DNA from: DASUPK01 sp963736685 | GTDB lineage: Bacteria > Actinomycetota > Thermoleophilia > Solirubrobacterales > 70-9 | NCBI GenBank assembly: GCA_963736685.1 | Contig: CAVTPZ010000019.1 | Coordinates: forward strand, 1-64,000 | Reading direction: 5' to 3' | Length of the DNA: 64,000 nt | Shown: piece by piece, positions 45,195 to 53,827 of the stretch | Layout of the letters: each line of letters begins with the position of its first letter | Position numbering within the stretch: the first letter of the stretch is position 1 | Translations under genes and position numbers: made by a program | Notes under the pieces: model-generated | The model's input: only the letters and a program-made list of their open reading frames with translations | Told to the model about the DNA's origin: nothing | Database searches by the model: none

Positions 45195-47204
45195 ATGAGC
45201 TACTTCGTCACCGGTGCCACCGGGTTCATCGGTCGCAACCTCGTCGAGCAGCTGCTCGAGCGCGAAGGGACGATCTACGTCCTCGTGCGGGAGGGATCGC
45301 GCGGCCGCCTCGAGGAGCTCCTGAACCGCTGGGGGGCGGAGGACGGCCGGATCGTCCCCGTGATCGGCGACCTCTCCCAGGAGCACCTGGGCTGTGCGGA
45401 TCAGATCTCGGAGCTCAAGGGCGACGTCGACCACTTCTTCCACCTCGCGGCGATCTACGACATGACCGCGGACGCAGAAAGCCAGCGCATCGCGAACGTC
45501 GAGGGCACGAGGGAGGCGGTCAAGCTCGCCAAGGAGCTCGACGCCAAGCACTTCCACATGGTCAGCTCGATCGCCGCCGCCGGCCTCTACAAGGGGACCT
45601 TCACCGAGGACATGTTCGAGGAGGCTGAGAAGGTCGACAACCATCCCTACTTCCAGACCAAGCACGAGTCGGAGGCCGTGGTCCGCGAGGAGTCCGAGGT
45701 GCCGTGGCGGGTCTACCGGCCGGGGATCGTCGTCGGGCACTCCGAGACCGGCGAGATGGACAAGGTCGACGGCCCGTATTACTTCTTCAAGCTCCTGCAG
45801 CGAGCCCGGAACGCGGTCCCGAGCTGGTTCCCGGGAATCGGCATCGAGGGGCGGAAGATCAACATCGTCCCGGTCGACTTCGTCGCCAAGGCGATGGACC
45901 ACATCGCCCACATCGAGGGGTTCGACGGACAGGCCTTCCACCTCACCGACCCGAATCCGCTGTCGGCGGGCCAGGTGATCAACGTCTTCGCCAAGGCAGC
46001 CCACGCGCCCGAGGCGGCGCTGCGGATCGACTCGCGGATGTTCGACTTCATCCCGAAACAGGTCCGAGGCGGGCTCACGATGCTGCCACCCGTCAAGCGC
46101 ATCAGCGACCAGGTCCTCGCCGACCTCGGCATCCCGCGCTCGGTGCTCGTCTACATCAACTATCCGACCGACTTCGACTCCACCAAGGCCCAGGCGGCGT
46201 TGGAGGGGAGCGGGATCTCGGTTCCGCCCCTGCCGGGCTACGCCGACCGGCTCTGGGACTACTGGGAGCGCAACCTCGACCCGGATCTCTTCAAGGACCG
46301 CTCCCTCTCCGGGGCGATCGGGGGCAAGGTCGTCCTGATCACCGGAGCCTCCTCGGGAATCGGCAAGGCGTGCGCGGTCAAGTGCGGCGCCGCCGGCGCG
46401 GAGGTCCTGCTCGTCGCCCGAACGCCTGAGAAGCTCGAGGAGACCAGGGTGGAGATCGAGGAGGCGGGGGGCAGCGCGCATATCCATCAGTGCGACCTCT
46501 CGGATCTCGACGACGTCGAGCGGATGGCGAAGGAGGTGCTCGAGCAGCACGAGCGGGTGGACATCCTCGTCAACAACGCGGGGCGCTCGATCCGGCGCTC
46601 GATCGAGAACTCCTACGAGCGCTTCCACGACTTCGAGCGGACGATGCAGCTCAACTACTTCGGTGCCCTGCGGCTGATCCTGAGCGTGCTGCCGTCAATG
46701 CGCAAGCGGAGTGCGGGGCGCAAGGGCGGGCACATCATCAACATCAGCTCGATCGGCGTGCAGACCAACACGCCGCGCTTCTCGGCCTACGTCGCGTCCA
46801 AGGCCGCGCTCGACGCCTGGTCCCGGTGCGTCGCCTCGGAGGTGGTCGACGACGGCGTCCACATCACCACCATCCACATGCCGCTGGTGCGGACCCCGAT
46901 GATCGCCCCGACCAAGATGTACGACGCCTTCCCGACGATCACCCCCGACCAGGCTGCGGACATGATCTGTGACGCGATGATCCGCAAGCCGAAGAAGGTC
47001 GCGACCCGTCTCGGCAACTTCGGCGAGCTCCTCTACAACGTCGCGCCGAAGGCGTCGGACGCGATTCTGAACACGGCTTACAAGCTCTTCCCCGAATCCA
47101 GCGCTGCCAAGGGCAAGGAGGACGGGAAGCCTGCCGAGAAGGAGCAGGAGCTCTCCACCGAGGGCGTCGCGTTCGCGTACCTGATGCGCGGCGTCCACTG
47201 GTAG
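45195..47204 (+). CDS. Two-domain SDR: fatty acyl-CoA reductase, AcrA1-like
   Basis: 669 residues with two Rossmann domains. The first is an extended SDR (MSYFVTGATGFIGRNLVEQL; Tyr-x3-Lys in YFQTKHESEA). The second is a classical SDR from about residue 375 (LITGASSGIGKA; VNNAG; YVASKAALDAW). This fusion is the layout of mycobacterial AcrA1 (Rv3391), which reduces long-chain acyl-CoA to aldehyde/alcohol. GGAGGAGGGG just before ATG 45195 decides the start. It is followed after three bases by the alkylglycerone-phosphate-synthase-like gene, so a fatty alcohol made here could be used there. Confidence 0.88.
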   Translation: MSYFVTGATGFIGRNLVEQLLEREGTIYVLVREGSRGRLEELLNRWGAEDGRIVPVIGDLSQEHLGCADQISELKGDVDHFFHLAAIYDMTADAESQRIANVEGTREAVKLAKELDAKHFHMVSSIAAAGLYKGTFTEDMFEEAEKVDNHPYFQTKHESEAVVREESEVPWRVYRPGIVVGHSETGEMDKVDGPYYFFKLLQRARNAVPSWFPGIGIEGRKINIVPVDFVAKAMDHIAHIEGFDGQAFHLTDPNPLSAGQVINVFAKAAHAPEAALRIDSRMFDFIPKQVRGGLTMLPPVKRISDQVLADLGIPRSVLVYINYPTDFDSTKAQAALEGSGISVPPLPGYADRLWDYWERNLDPDLFKDRSLSGAIGGKVVLITGASSGIGKACAVKCGAAGAEVLLVARTPEKLEETRVEIEEAGGSAHIHQCDLSDLDDVERMAKEVLEQHERVDILVNNAGRSIRRSIENSYERFHDFERTMQLNYFGALRLILSVLPSMRKRSAGRKGGHIINISSIGVQTNTPRFSAYVASKAALDAWSRCVASEVVDDGVHITTIHMPLVRTPMIAPTKMYDAFPTITPDQAADMICDAMIRKPKKVATRLGNFGELLYNVAPKASDAILNTAYKLFPESSAAKGKEDGKPAEKEQELSTEGVAFAYLMRGVHW

Positions 47205-47207
47205 GCG

Positions 47208-48839
47208 GTGGCAACGGCTACCACCCGCCGCCTCAAGCACTGGGGTTGGGGGTACGAGGACCAGCAGCCGCCGCGCGATCAGATCGAGGCGATCGCGAAG
47301 GCGGTCACCGACCGGCTCGGCTTCGAGGTGGACGAGATCGAGGAGGCGGTCCCGCTCGATTCGATCGAGCTGCCCGAGCCTCGCATCCGGCCCCCTAAGC
47401 GCTTCGCCGAGATGTTCTCCGCCGACCGCTACGACCGGGTCGCGCACTCGCTCGGCAAGGCCTACCGGGACGTGGTGCGAGGGTTCAGGGGCGAGTTCTC
47501 GAACCCACCCGATCTGGTCGCCTACCCCGAGTCAGCGGAGGACGTGGACATCATCCTCAACTACTGCGCCGACGAGGGCGCGGCCGCGATCCCGTTCGGC
47601 GGCGGCACGAGCGTGGTCGGTGGAGTGGAACCGCGGATGCGCGAGCAGTACCCGGGCGTGGTCAGCGTCGACCTGAAGCGGATGGATCGGGTGCTCGAGG
47701 TGGACGCCGTCTCGAAGGCGGCCCGGATCCAGGCGGGCGCGACCGGTCCGCTGCTCGAGGAGCAGCTTCGCGAACACGGGCTCACCCTGCGGCACTTCCC
47801 GCAGTCATTCGAGTACTCGACGCTCGGGGGCTGGATCGCCACCCGTGCGGGCGGCCACTTCGCCACCCTCGACACCCACATCGACGACCTGGTCGAGTCG
47901 GTCCGGGCGGTGACGCTGGATGAAGAGTGGGAGAGCAGGCGGCTGCCGGGATCGGGGGCGGGACCCAGCCCGGACCGGATGCTGATCGGGTCCGAGGGGA
48001 TCCTCGGCGTGATCGTCGACGCCTGGGTGCGCGTGCGCGAGCGCCCCACCGAGAAGATCTCCTGCGGGGTCGCCTACGACGACTTCGCAACGGGGGCGGA
48101 GGCGGTCCGGAAGATCTCACAGTCGGGCCTCAACCCGTCCAACTGCAGGTTGCTCGATCCGCTCGAGTCGGACACGACCTCCGCCGGGCCGCCTGGGAAG
48201 GCGCTGCTGGTGCTCGGCTTCGAGTCGGCTCACGTCCCGGTCGAGGAGCCCATGTCCCTCGCGCTCGACATCTGCCGCAGCGACGGGGGAGAGCCGGGCG
48301 AGATCAGGCAGGGTCGGGAGCCGGCCTCGGACGGAGACGATGCCGTCAACGCCTGGCGCAGCGCCTTCCTCTCCGCCCCCTACCTGAGGGACTCCCTGGT
48401 CGCGTGCGGAATCCTCTCCGACACCTTCGAGACGGCGATCACCTGGGACCGGTTCCCTACCTTCCACGCCGAGGTGATGGAGACCGCGAGGCGCGTCGTC
48501 GCGGAGGCGAGCGGAACGAAGGTCGACGGAGGGGGCTCGCCGCGAATCAGCTGCCGCTTCACCCATGTCTATCCCGACGGGCCGGCGCCTTACTACACCG
48601 TGCTGGCGCCGGCGAGGCGCGGGGACGAGGTCGCACAGTGGGATGAGATCAAGGCGGCGGTCTCCGACACGCTGATCGACGCGGGCGGCACGATCACCCA
48701 TCATCACGCCGTCGGCCGCGATCACCGCCCCTGGTATGACCGGCAGCGTCCCGACCCGTTCGCGGACGCGCTGCGGTCGGCAAAGCGCCGGCTCGACCCG
48801 AAAAGCGTGTTGAACCCAGGCGTGCTGATCGATCCATAA
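47208..48839 (+). CDS. FAD-dependent alkylglycerone-phosphate synthase-like oxidase
   Basis: 543 residues. Starts with the diagnostic LKHWGWGYED near the N-terminus; a PCMH-type FAD domain (IPFGGGTSVVGGVEP about residue 125) and GSEGILGVI follow. The C-terminal block THHHAVGRDHRPWYDRQ carries the His cluster of AGPS enzymes, which swap the acyl chain of acyl-dihydroxyacetone phosphate for a fatty alcohol to form an ether bond. GTG 47208 follows the reductase stop by three bases. An acyl-DHAP acyltransferase is not visible nearby. Confidence 0.85.
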   Translation: MATATTRRLKHWGWGYEDQQPPRDQIEAIAKAVTDRLGFEVDEIEEAVPLDSIELPEPRIRPPKRFAEMFSADRYDRVAHSLGKAYRDVVRGFRGEFSNPPDLVAYPESAEDVDIILNYCADEGAAAIPFGGGTSVVGGVEPRMREQYPGVVSVDLKRMDRVLEVDAVSKAARIQAGATGPLLEEQLREHGLTLRHFPQSFEYSTLGGWIATRAGGHFATLDTHIDDLVESVRAVTLDEEWESRRLPGSGAGPSPDRMLIGSEGILGVIVDAWVRVRERPTEKISCGVAYDDFATGAEAVRKISQSGLNPSNCRLLDPLESDTTSAGPPGKALLVLGFESAHVPVEEPMSLALDICRSDGGEPGEIRQGREPASDGDDAVNAWRSAFLSAPYLRDSLVACGILSDTFETAITWDRFPTFHAEVMETARRVVAEASGTKVDGGGSPRISCRFTHVYPDGPAPYYTVLAPARRGDEVAQWDEIKAAVSDTLIDAGGTITHHHAVGRDHRPWYDRQRPDPFADALRSAKRRLDPKSVLNPGVLIDP

Positions 48840-48880
48840 CGCCCGCCGGCCGCGCTGCGGGTCACTACCCTTCCCGCTTC

Positions 48881-49831
48881 ATGGCTGACGCTCTAAAGGA
48901 GCGGAGCGAGCCGGACGTGGCGCAGACGGCCCCGGACGGCGCTCCCGAGAGGCCCCGCCGCGGGCCCGTTCGCGCGGTCGTCAAGGCCCTGCGTCCGCAG
49001 GAGTGGGTCAAGAACACCCTGGTCTTCGCCGGCCTGCTCTTCTCCGCGAAGTTCAAGGATTTCGACGCGGTCGTGGACGCGTCCGTCACCTTCGCCGCCT
49101 TCTGCATGGTCGCCTCGGCCGGCTACCTGGTCAACGACGCTCACGACGTCGCCGAGGACCGCCAGCACCCGACCAAGCGGTTTCGCCCCATCGCCGCCGG
49201 CGAGCTCAGCATCCCGACGGCCATCACGCTCGCCGTGGTGCTTGCCGTTGTGGCGCTCGCAGGCTCGACGGCGCTCGAGGGCCTCGAGGTCGGCGGGCTC
49301 GTCCTCGCCTATGGGGTCGGCACCACGCTCTATTCGTACGTGCTGAAGCACGAGGTGATCCTCGACGTGATGACCATCGCCGGGCTCTTCGTCCTGCGGG
49401 TCCTCGCGGGTGCGGTTGCCGTGGGCGCCGACGCGTCCGCGTTCCTGCTGCTCTGCACGGGAATGGTCGCGCTCTTCCTCGGCTTCACGAAGCGTCGCCA
49501 GGAGGCGACCTCGGAGCTCCACTCCGGGACCTCGTCGAGGCCGGTGCTCGAGCATTACTCGATCCCCTTCCTCGACCAGATGGTCGCGATGGTCACCGCC
49601 TCGACGGTGATGAGCTACGCGATCTATGCGGTGAACTCGCCGCTGATCGGCTCGAAGATGCTGGGCACGCTGCCGCCGGTGCTCTACGGGATCTTCCGCT
49701 ACCTCTATCTGATCTACGACCGCAAGGACACGCGGTCGACCGACGCGATCCTGCTCGAGGACTACGGCATGATCGGCGCGGCGGTCACCTGGGTCGCCAG
49801 TGTGGGCATCCTGCTCGCGATCTACCACTAA
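48881..49831 (+). CDS. UbiA-family prenyltransferase, decaprenyl-phosphate phosphoribosyltransferase-like
   Basis: 316 residues, eight to nine membrane segments. ALRPQEWVKNTLVFAGLLFS and the metal/diphosphate motif YLVNDAHDVAEDRQHPTKRFRPIAAGE match decaprenylphosphoryl-5-phosphoribose synthases, first step to the arabinose donor of actinobacterial walls. The second Asp motif is IYDRKDTRSTD. ATG 48881 has TACCCT nine bases upstream. No DprE1/E2-like partner is in this window. Confidence 0.85.
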   Translation: MADALKERSEPDVAQTAPDGAPERPRRGPVRAVVKALRPQEWVKNTLVFAGLLFSAKFKDFDAVVDASVTFAAFCMVASAGYLVNDAHDVAEDRQHPTKRFRPIAAGELSIPTAITLAVVLAVVALAGSTALEGLEVGGLVLAYGVGTTLYSYVLKHEVILDVMTIAGLFVLRVLAGAVAVGADASAFLLLCTGMVALFLGFTKRRQEATSELHSGTSSRPVLEHYSIPFLDQMVAMVTASTVMSYAIYAVNSPLIGSKMLGTLPPVLYGIFRYLYLIYDRKDTRSTDAILLEDYGMIGAAVTWVASVGILLAIYH

Positions 49832-49875
49832 TTCCGCCAGTAGCCGGTACAGATGTTGCTGGCCGGGGCGACCCC

Positions 49876-49881
49876 TACGGT
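49876..49881 (+). promoter_or_regulatory. Leaderless -10 element of the FGE-like gene
   Basis: TACGGT, six bases, GTG 49888. Confidence 0.5.
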
Positions 49882-49887
49882 GGTGGT

Positions 49888-51150
49888 GTGGGTCGAAAGC
49901 AGTGGAGTCTGATCGGGGGGCTGCTGATCGCAACCGCGTTCATCGCGCTCGCGATCCCGGTTGGCGCTCAGGCATCGAAGCGAGCCGTCATCACCTTCCG
50001 GATCGCCAAGATCGGGCAGCCGGGCAACCCGGGCGCCGCGATCACCCCATTCACGGACGCGATCTATTCGTCCTGCTCGGTCGCACCCCCGTCGCCGCCC
50101 TGTCAGACGGTGGGATCGGTGGGTTATCCCTACGGAATCGGCCAGCTCGAGGTGACGGTCCGGCAATACGTCGCCTTCCTCAACACCGCCGATCCGACCG
50201 GGCGGGACAAGAAGGACCTCTACAGCTCCAACGAGAGCTCCGCGGCCTGGCCCAAGTACGGCCAGATCAACTCCAAGCAGAATGCCCGGCCCGGCCGGCA
50301 CTACTCGGTCGCCTACCCCGAGTGGGCTGACAAGCCGTACGGGTTCGCCAACTTCCTCAGGGCCGCTCGCTTCGCGAACTCCCTCACGAACGGCAACGTC
50401 AAGGTCGTCGCCGAGGCCCCGTCGATGGCGCTCGGCTACACCTATCAGCTCTACCACGATCGCCTGTCCCCGAAGACCGAGAACGGGATGTACAACCTCA
50501 AGCGGCGCAAGGCGACCCGCACCTCCACGAACGGCTTCGTGATCCCGAGCCAGGACGAGTGGATCAAGGCGGCCTATTTCGACCCCAACGGCGGCGGGAT
50601 GTACTCGTACTGGAAGTACCCGACCAACCCCGGGACCTTCTTCGACCAGCCGACCCAGCTCTCGCCGGATCCGTCGGCACCGAACACGGCGACGCTCAAT
50701 CCGAAGACGGGGGATGTCACCAACTCAACGACGCAGCCGCTGTCGATCTACCACGGGTCCTCGTTCCCGACCTGGTGCCCGCCGCAGGTCAGCACCAGCA
50801 CCTGCAACACCGTCAATCCGCTCCACCTCAAGTCAAGCACCTACCAGAAGGCCTACCAGGGGAGCGTCGGCACCGTGGGCCAGGCGAAGACGCTCGGCCC
50901 CTGGGGCACCCTCGATCAGGGCGGCAACGCGGTCGAGTGGACCGACACGATCACGCCCCCGCCGGCGGGCAAGAAGGGCGCTCGGGTATGGCGCCGCCTC
51001 CACGGCGGCGTCCCCAACGCCCCCGGGTATCAGATGTGGCTCTCTGCGATCGGCCTGCAGCCCCAGGACAACAAGTTCTACAACGCCGTCTACCCGTGGC
51101 TCGGCTTCCGGATCGGCGTGATCGGTGATCCTGGTGCCGCGAAGCGCTAG
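49888..51150 (+). CDS. Secreted SUMF1/formylglycine-generating-enzyme-fold protein
   Basis: 420 residues from GTG 49888 (TACGGT six bases upstream). Signal peptide (LIGGLLIATAFIALAIPVGAQA), then the FGE-sulfatase fold: YGIGQLEVTVRQYVAFLN, ANFLRAARFANSL, RLPS-equivalent VIPSQDEWIKAAYFDP, and GNAVEWTDTI near the end followed by LHGGVPNAPG. Four cysteines occur in two exposed loops (SSCSVAPPSPPC; WCPPQVSTSTC). No sulfatase gene is nearby, so it is more likely a secreted binding or structural member of the fold than a sulfatase activator. Confidence 0.75.
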   Translation: MGRKQWSLIGGLLIATAFIALAIPVGAQASKRAVITFRIAKIGQPGNPGAAITPFTDAIYSSCSVAPPSPPCQTVGSVGYPYGIGQLEVTVRQYVAFLNTADPTGRDKKDLYSSNESSAAWPKYGQINSKQNARPGRHYSVAYPEWADKPYGFANFLRAARFANSLTNGNVKVVAEAPSMALGYTYQLYHDRLSPKTENGMYNLKRRKATRTSTNGFVIPSQDEWIKAAYFDPNGGGMYSYWKYPTNPGTFFDQPTQLSPDPSAPNTATLNPKTGDVTNSTTQPLSIYHGSSFPTWCPPQVSTSTCNTVNPLHLKSSTYQKAYQGSVGTVGQAKTLGPWGTLDQGGNAVEWTDTITPPPAGKKGARVWRRLHGGVPNAPGYQMWLSAIGLQPQDNKFYNAVYPWLGFRIGVIGDPGAAKR

Positions 51151-51410
51151 AGCGGGAAGGTGACGATCTTGCGGTCGAGGATGCAGCGTCCCTGGTTCCC
51201 GCCGCCCGAGCAGGTGTACCCCTGCAGCGAGTGAGCGTGGGTCTTCGCGTACTCGCTGGCGATGCGCTTGGCCTTCGAGCAGGCCACCTTGGCGGCACGG
51301 ACTCCGCCACCGCAGTTCTGAAGGCCCGCCGCCGAGCCGGAGGAGACTGGGAACGCGAGCACGACCGCGATCACGACGAGGGCGAGCAGGTGAATACGAC
51401 GGATCGACAT
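51147..51410 (-). CDS. Small secreted Cys-containing protein
   Basis: 87 residues: signal peptide (LLALVVIAVVLAFPVSSGSA), then a 55-residue mature part with four cysteines (LQNC, VACSKAKRIASEY, GYTC, RCILDRKIVTF). The pattern recalls the Cys-rich pair at 5679-6534 but sequence similarity is weak. Its end overlaps the FGE-like stop by four bases (convergent). Function unknown. Confidence 0.6.
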   Translation of the reverse strand: MSIRRIHLLALVVIAVVLAFPVSSGSAAGLQNCGGGVRAAKVACSKAKRIASEYAKTHAHSLQGYTCSGGGNQGRCILDRKIVTFPL

Positions 51411-51476
51411 GTGTCCGGCATCGGCATGCTCGCCAGGGCGCCTGAGTGGGCCCCTTTCGACCTGGACATCTGGACT

Positions 51477-51505
51477 GACTGGCCAGTCGGCCAGTCATAT
51501 AGAGT
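51477..51505 (+). promoter_or_regulatory. Palindromic operator and promoter of the acyl-CoA dehydrogenase pair
   Basis: GACTGGCcagtcgGCCAGTC (51477-51496) is a 7-6-7 inverted repeat that also contains the 12-bp palindrome GACTGGCCAGTC. It abuts TATAGAGT; read as TAGAGT (51500-51505) the -10 is seven bases before ATG 51513. It resembles FadR/KstR-type TetR operators (inference). Confidence 0.6.
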
Positions 51506-51512
51506 CCGAAAA

Positions 51513-52661
51513 ATGGACCTGACGCTGACCGACTCGGAGGCCGCCTTCCGAGATGAGGTTCGGAGCTGGCTGGAGGAGAATCACCCCGGCCCTTCGCCCG
51601 AGGGCGACGATCAGGCCGAGTTCGAGTTCCGGCGCGCCTGGCAGAAGAAGATGCACGAGGCAGGCTGGGCGGGCCTCTCCTGGCCCGAGGAGTACGGCGG
51701 CAAGGGTGCGACTCTGATCGAGCAGTCGATCTTCAACGAGGAACTGGCCCGCCAGCGCGTGCCGCTCCCGGCGAACGTGCTTGGCCTCGTCATGGGCGGC
51801 CCCGTCGTGATCGCTCACGGCGACGAGGACCAGAAGGAGCGCTACCTGGAGCCGATCCTCTCCGGCGAGGAGATCTGGTGCCAGGGCTTCTCGGAGCCGG
51901 AGTCGGGCTCGGATCTGGCTTCGCTCAAGACCCGCGCCGTCAAGACCGACTCGAACGAGGGCACCTGGAAGGTGACAGGCCAGAAGGTCTGGACCACCTA
52001 CGCCCACGAGGCCAAGTACTGCATGCTCCTCGCCCGCACCGACCAGGACGCACCCAAGCACAAGGGCATCACCTACTTCATCCTCGACATGGACCAGCCG
52101 AACGTCGACGTGAGGCCCCTGCGCCAGATCACCGGCGAGGCCGAGTTCAACGAGATCTTCCTCGAGGAGGCCGAGATCCCGGAGGAGAACGTCATCGGCC
52201 AGGTGGGCGGCGGCTGGGGGGTCGCGATCACCACCCTCATGTTCGAGCGCGCCGGATTGGGCGCGGCCGCTGTCATGGGCCTGAAGAGGTCGATGGAGGA
52301 CCTGCTGGCCGTGATCAGCGAGCGAGGCCTCGACGAGGACCCCGTGATCCGCCAGCGAATCGCCGACCTGCAGATCGGGATCGAGGCGATGCGCCTGGGC
52401 GCCCTGCGCTCGCTGACCGCGACGATGAAGAGTGGGATCCCCGGCCCCGAGGGCTCGCTCTCGAAGTGGCAGTGGGCCGACTACAACCAGGCGCTGACCG
52501 AGCTCGGCAACGAGGTGCTCGGCCCCGAGGGGATGCGCGTCAACACCGAGTGGAGCTACCGCTTCCTGCGCTCGCGGGCCAACTCGATCGAGGGTGGCAC
52601 GACCGAGGTGCTCAAGAACATCATCGCCGAGCGCGTGCTCGGCCTACCACGTCTGAGGTGA
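51513..52661 (+). CDS. Acyl-CoA dehydrogenase, large subunit type
   Basis: 382 residues. N-terminal helices (FRDEVRSWLEENHPG), GLSWPEEYGGKGATLIEQ, QGFSEPESGSDLASLKTRA, KVWTTYAHEAKYC, and C-terminal RANSIEGGTTEVLKNIIAERVLGLPR. This resembles the longer partner of heteromeric FadE pairs used for branched or steroid side chains in actinobacteria. ATG 51513 fits the promoter immediately upstream. The next gene encodes a shorter, dissimilar acyl-CoA dehydrogenase. Confidence 0.92.
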   Translation: MDLTLTDSEAAFRDEVRSWLEENHPGPSPEGDDQAEFEFRRAWQKKMHEAGWAGLSWPEEYGGKGATLIEQSIFNEELARQRVPLPANVLGLVMGGPVVIAHGDEDQKERYLEPILSGEEIWCQGFSEPESGSDLASLKTRAVKTDSNEGTWKVTGQKVWTTYAHEAKYCMLLARTDQDAPKHKGITYFILDMDQPNVDVRPLRQITGEAEFNEIFLEEAEIPEENVIGQVGGGWGVAITTLMFERAGLGAAAVMGLKRSMEDLLAVISERGLDEDPVIRQRIADLQIGIEAMRLGALRSLTATMKSGIPGPEGSLSKWQWADYNQALTELGNEVLGPEGMRVNTEWSYRFLRSRANSIEGGTTEVLKNIIAERVLGLPRLR

Positions 52662-52727
52662 CCATGAACGCAACTCCGAGTACGCGCGAAGAGGTGTTCT
52701 GGGTGCTCGGCCTACCACGTCTGAGGT
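52635..52727 (+). repeat. 25-bp direct repeat between the two acyl-CoA dehydrogenase genes
   Basis: Identical 25-mers at 52635-52659 and 52703-52727, 68 bases apart. The first encodes the end of the upstream enzyme (VLGLPRLR then TGA). The second ends a 21-codon open frame (ATG 52664 to TAG 52729) that therefore has the same C-terminal octapeptide. Confidence 0.85.
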
Positions 52728-52731
52728 AGCC

Positions 52732-53769
52732 GTGAACTTCGACCTGAACGACGAGCAGCAGGAGATCAAGCGAACCGCGAAGGAGTTCCTCGCCTCTCGC
52801 TTCAAGCCCGAGAAGGTGAGGGAGCTCGCCGAGGCCCGCTCCTACGACGACGCCCTCTGGAAGGAGATCTCCGAGCTCGGCTGGCCCGGGATCGCGATCT
52901 CCGAAGATGACGGCGGCCAGGGGCTCGGGATGGTCGAGCTCGCCGTGCTGCTCGAGGAATCCGGCTACGCCTGCGCGCCCAGCCCACTGCTCGGCAGTGC
53001 CGGAGCCGCGCTGGTCATCTCGGCGGCCGGCTCCGACGAGCAGCGCGCCGAGTGGCTCCCCAAGCTCGCCAGCGGCGAGGCAACCGGCTCCTTCGGCGGC
53101 TACGCCGACGGCCAGAGCACGCTCTTCTGCGACCTGCCCACGGCCGACGTGGTCGTCACGTTCGACGGAGAGGGTGCGCTGGTCGCCCCGGCCTCGGAGG
53201 TCGATTTCGAGCCCTTCGAGGCGATCGACGCCACCCGCTCCTACGCACTGGTCTCCGAGGCCGCCGGCGAACGGCTGGCCGGCGACGTCGACGGTGGCCG
53301 CGACCGCGTGGCGGTGGCGATCGCCGCGGAGCTCACCGGCATCGCCCAGCGGACGATGGAGATGGCTGTCGAATACGCGCGCGAACGCCAGCAGTTCGGC
53401 CGCCCGATCGGGGCGTACCAGGGCGTGGGCCACCGTTGTGCGGCGATGCTTCTCGCCACCGAGGAGTCTCGCTCACTCACCTACTTCGCCTCCTGGACTG
53501 CCGACGCCGAACCCGAGTCGCTGCCGCTGGCCGCCGCAATGGCCGGCGCACGCTCCGCCGACGCCGGCTGGCAGGTGCCGGCGTCCGCCCTCCAGGTCTT
53601 CGGCGGCATCGGCTTCACCTGGGAGCACGACCTCCAGTTTTGGCTCAAGCGCGGCCGAGTGGCCGGGCGCATGCTCGGCACGCCGCGCGATCATCGCGAG
53701 CGGGTGGCCGACCTCTCCGGCATGGGCGCAGCGGCCACCAGGCCGCAGCAATTGGGAGCGGCGGCCTAG
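52732..53769 (+). CDS. Acyl-CoA dehydrogenase, small subunit type
   Basis: 345 residues, shorter than typical, with weak FAD-loop conservation (the region around residues 115-150 lacks the ESGSD-type motif) but a conserved ERQQFGRPIGAYQGVGHRCA and ALQVFGGIGFTWEHDLQFWLKR. This pattern is typical of the partner subunit in alpha2-beta2 FadE enzymes. GTG 52732 lies two bases after the small frame's stop. The last 12 codons lie in repeat copy C, so the repeat supplies its C-terminus. Confidence 0.9.
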   Translation: MNFDLNDEQQEIKRTAKEFLASRFKPEKVRELAEARSYDDALWKEISELGWPGIAISEDDGGQGLGMVELAVLLEESGYACAPSPLLGSAGAALVISAAGSDEQRAEWLPKLASGEATGSFGGYADGQSTLFCDLPTADVVVTFDGEGALVAPASEVDFEPFEAIDATRSYALVSEAAGERLAGDVDGGRDRVAVAIAAELTGIAQRTMEMAVEYARERQQFGRPIGAYQGVGHRCAAMLLATEESRSLTYFASWTADAEPESLPLAAAMAGARSADAGWQVPASALQVFGGIGFTWEHDLQFWLKRGRVAGRMLGTPRDHRERVADLSGMGAAATRPQQLGAAA

Positions 53770-53823
53770 CCGCCGCGACTGATGCTGGGCGGCCGCCTCG
53801 TGGCCGCGATTGATGGCGAAGCC
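53734..53823 (+). repeat. Dispersed structured 3'-end repeat, copy C
   Basis: 90 bp from GCCACCAGGCCGC to GATGGCGAAGCC. It overlaps the last 12 codons of the acyl-CoA dehydrogenase and fills the convergent gap to the LLM gene. The middle hairpin is GCGGCGGC-cta-GCCGCCGC where copies A/B have GGGC-gaa-GCCC, and a third stem is GCGGCC/GGCCGC: pairing is kept although bases change. Confidence 0.7.
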
Positions 53824-53827
53824 ATGG

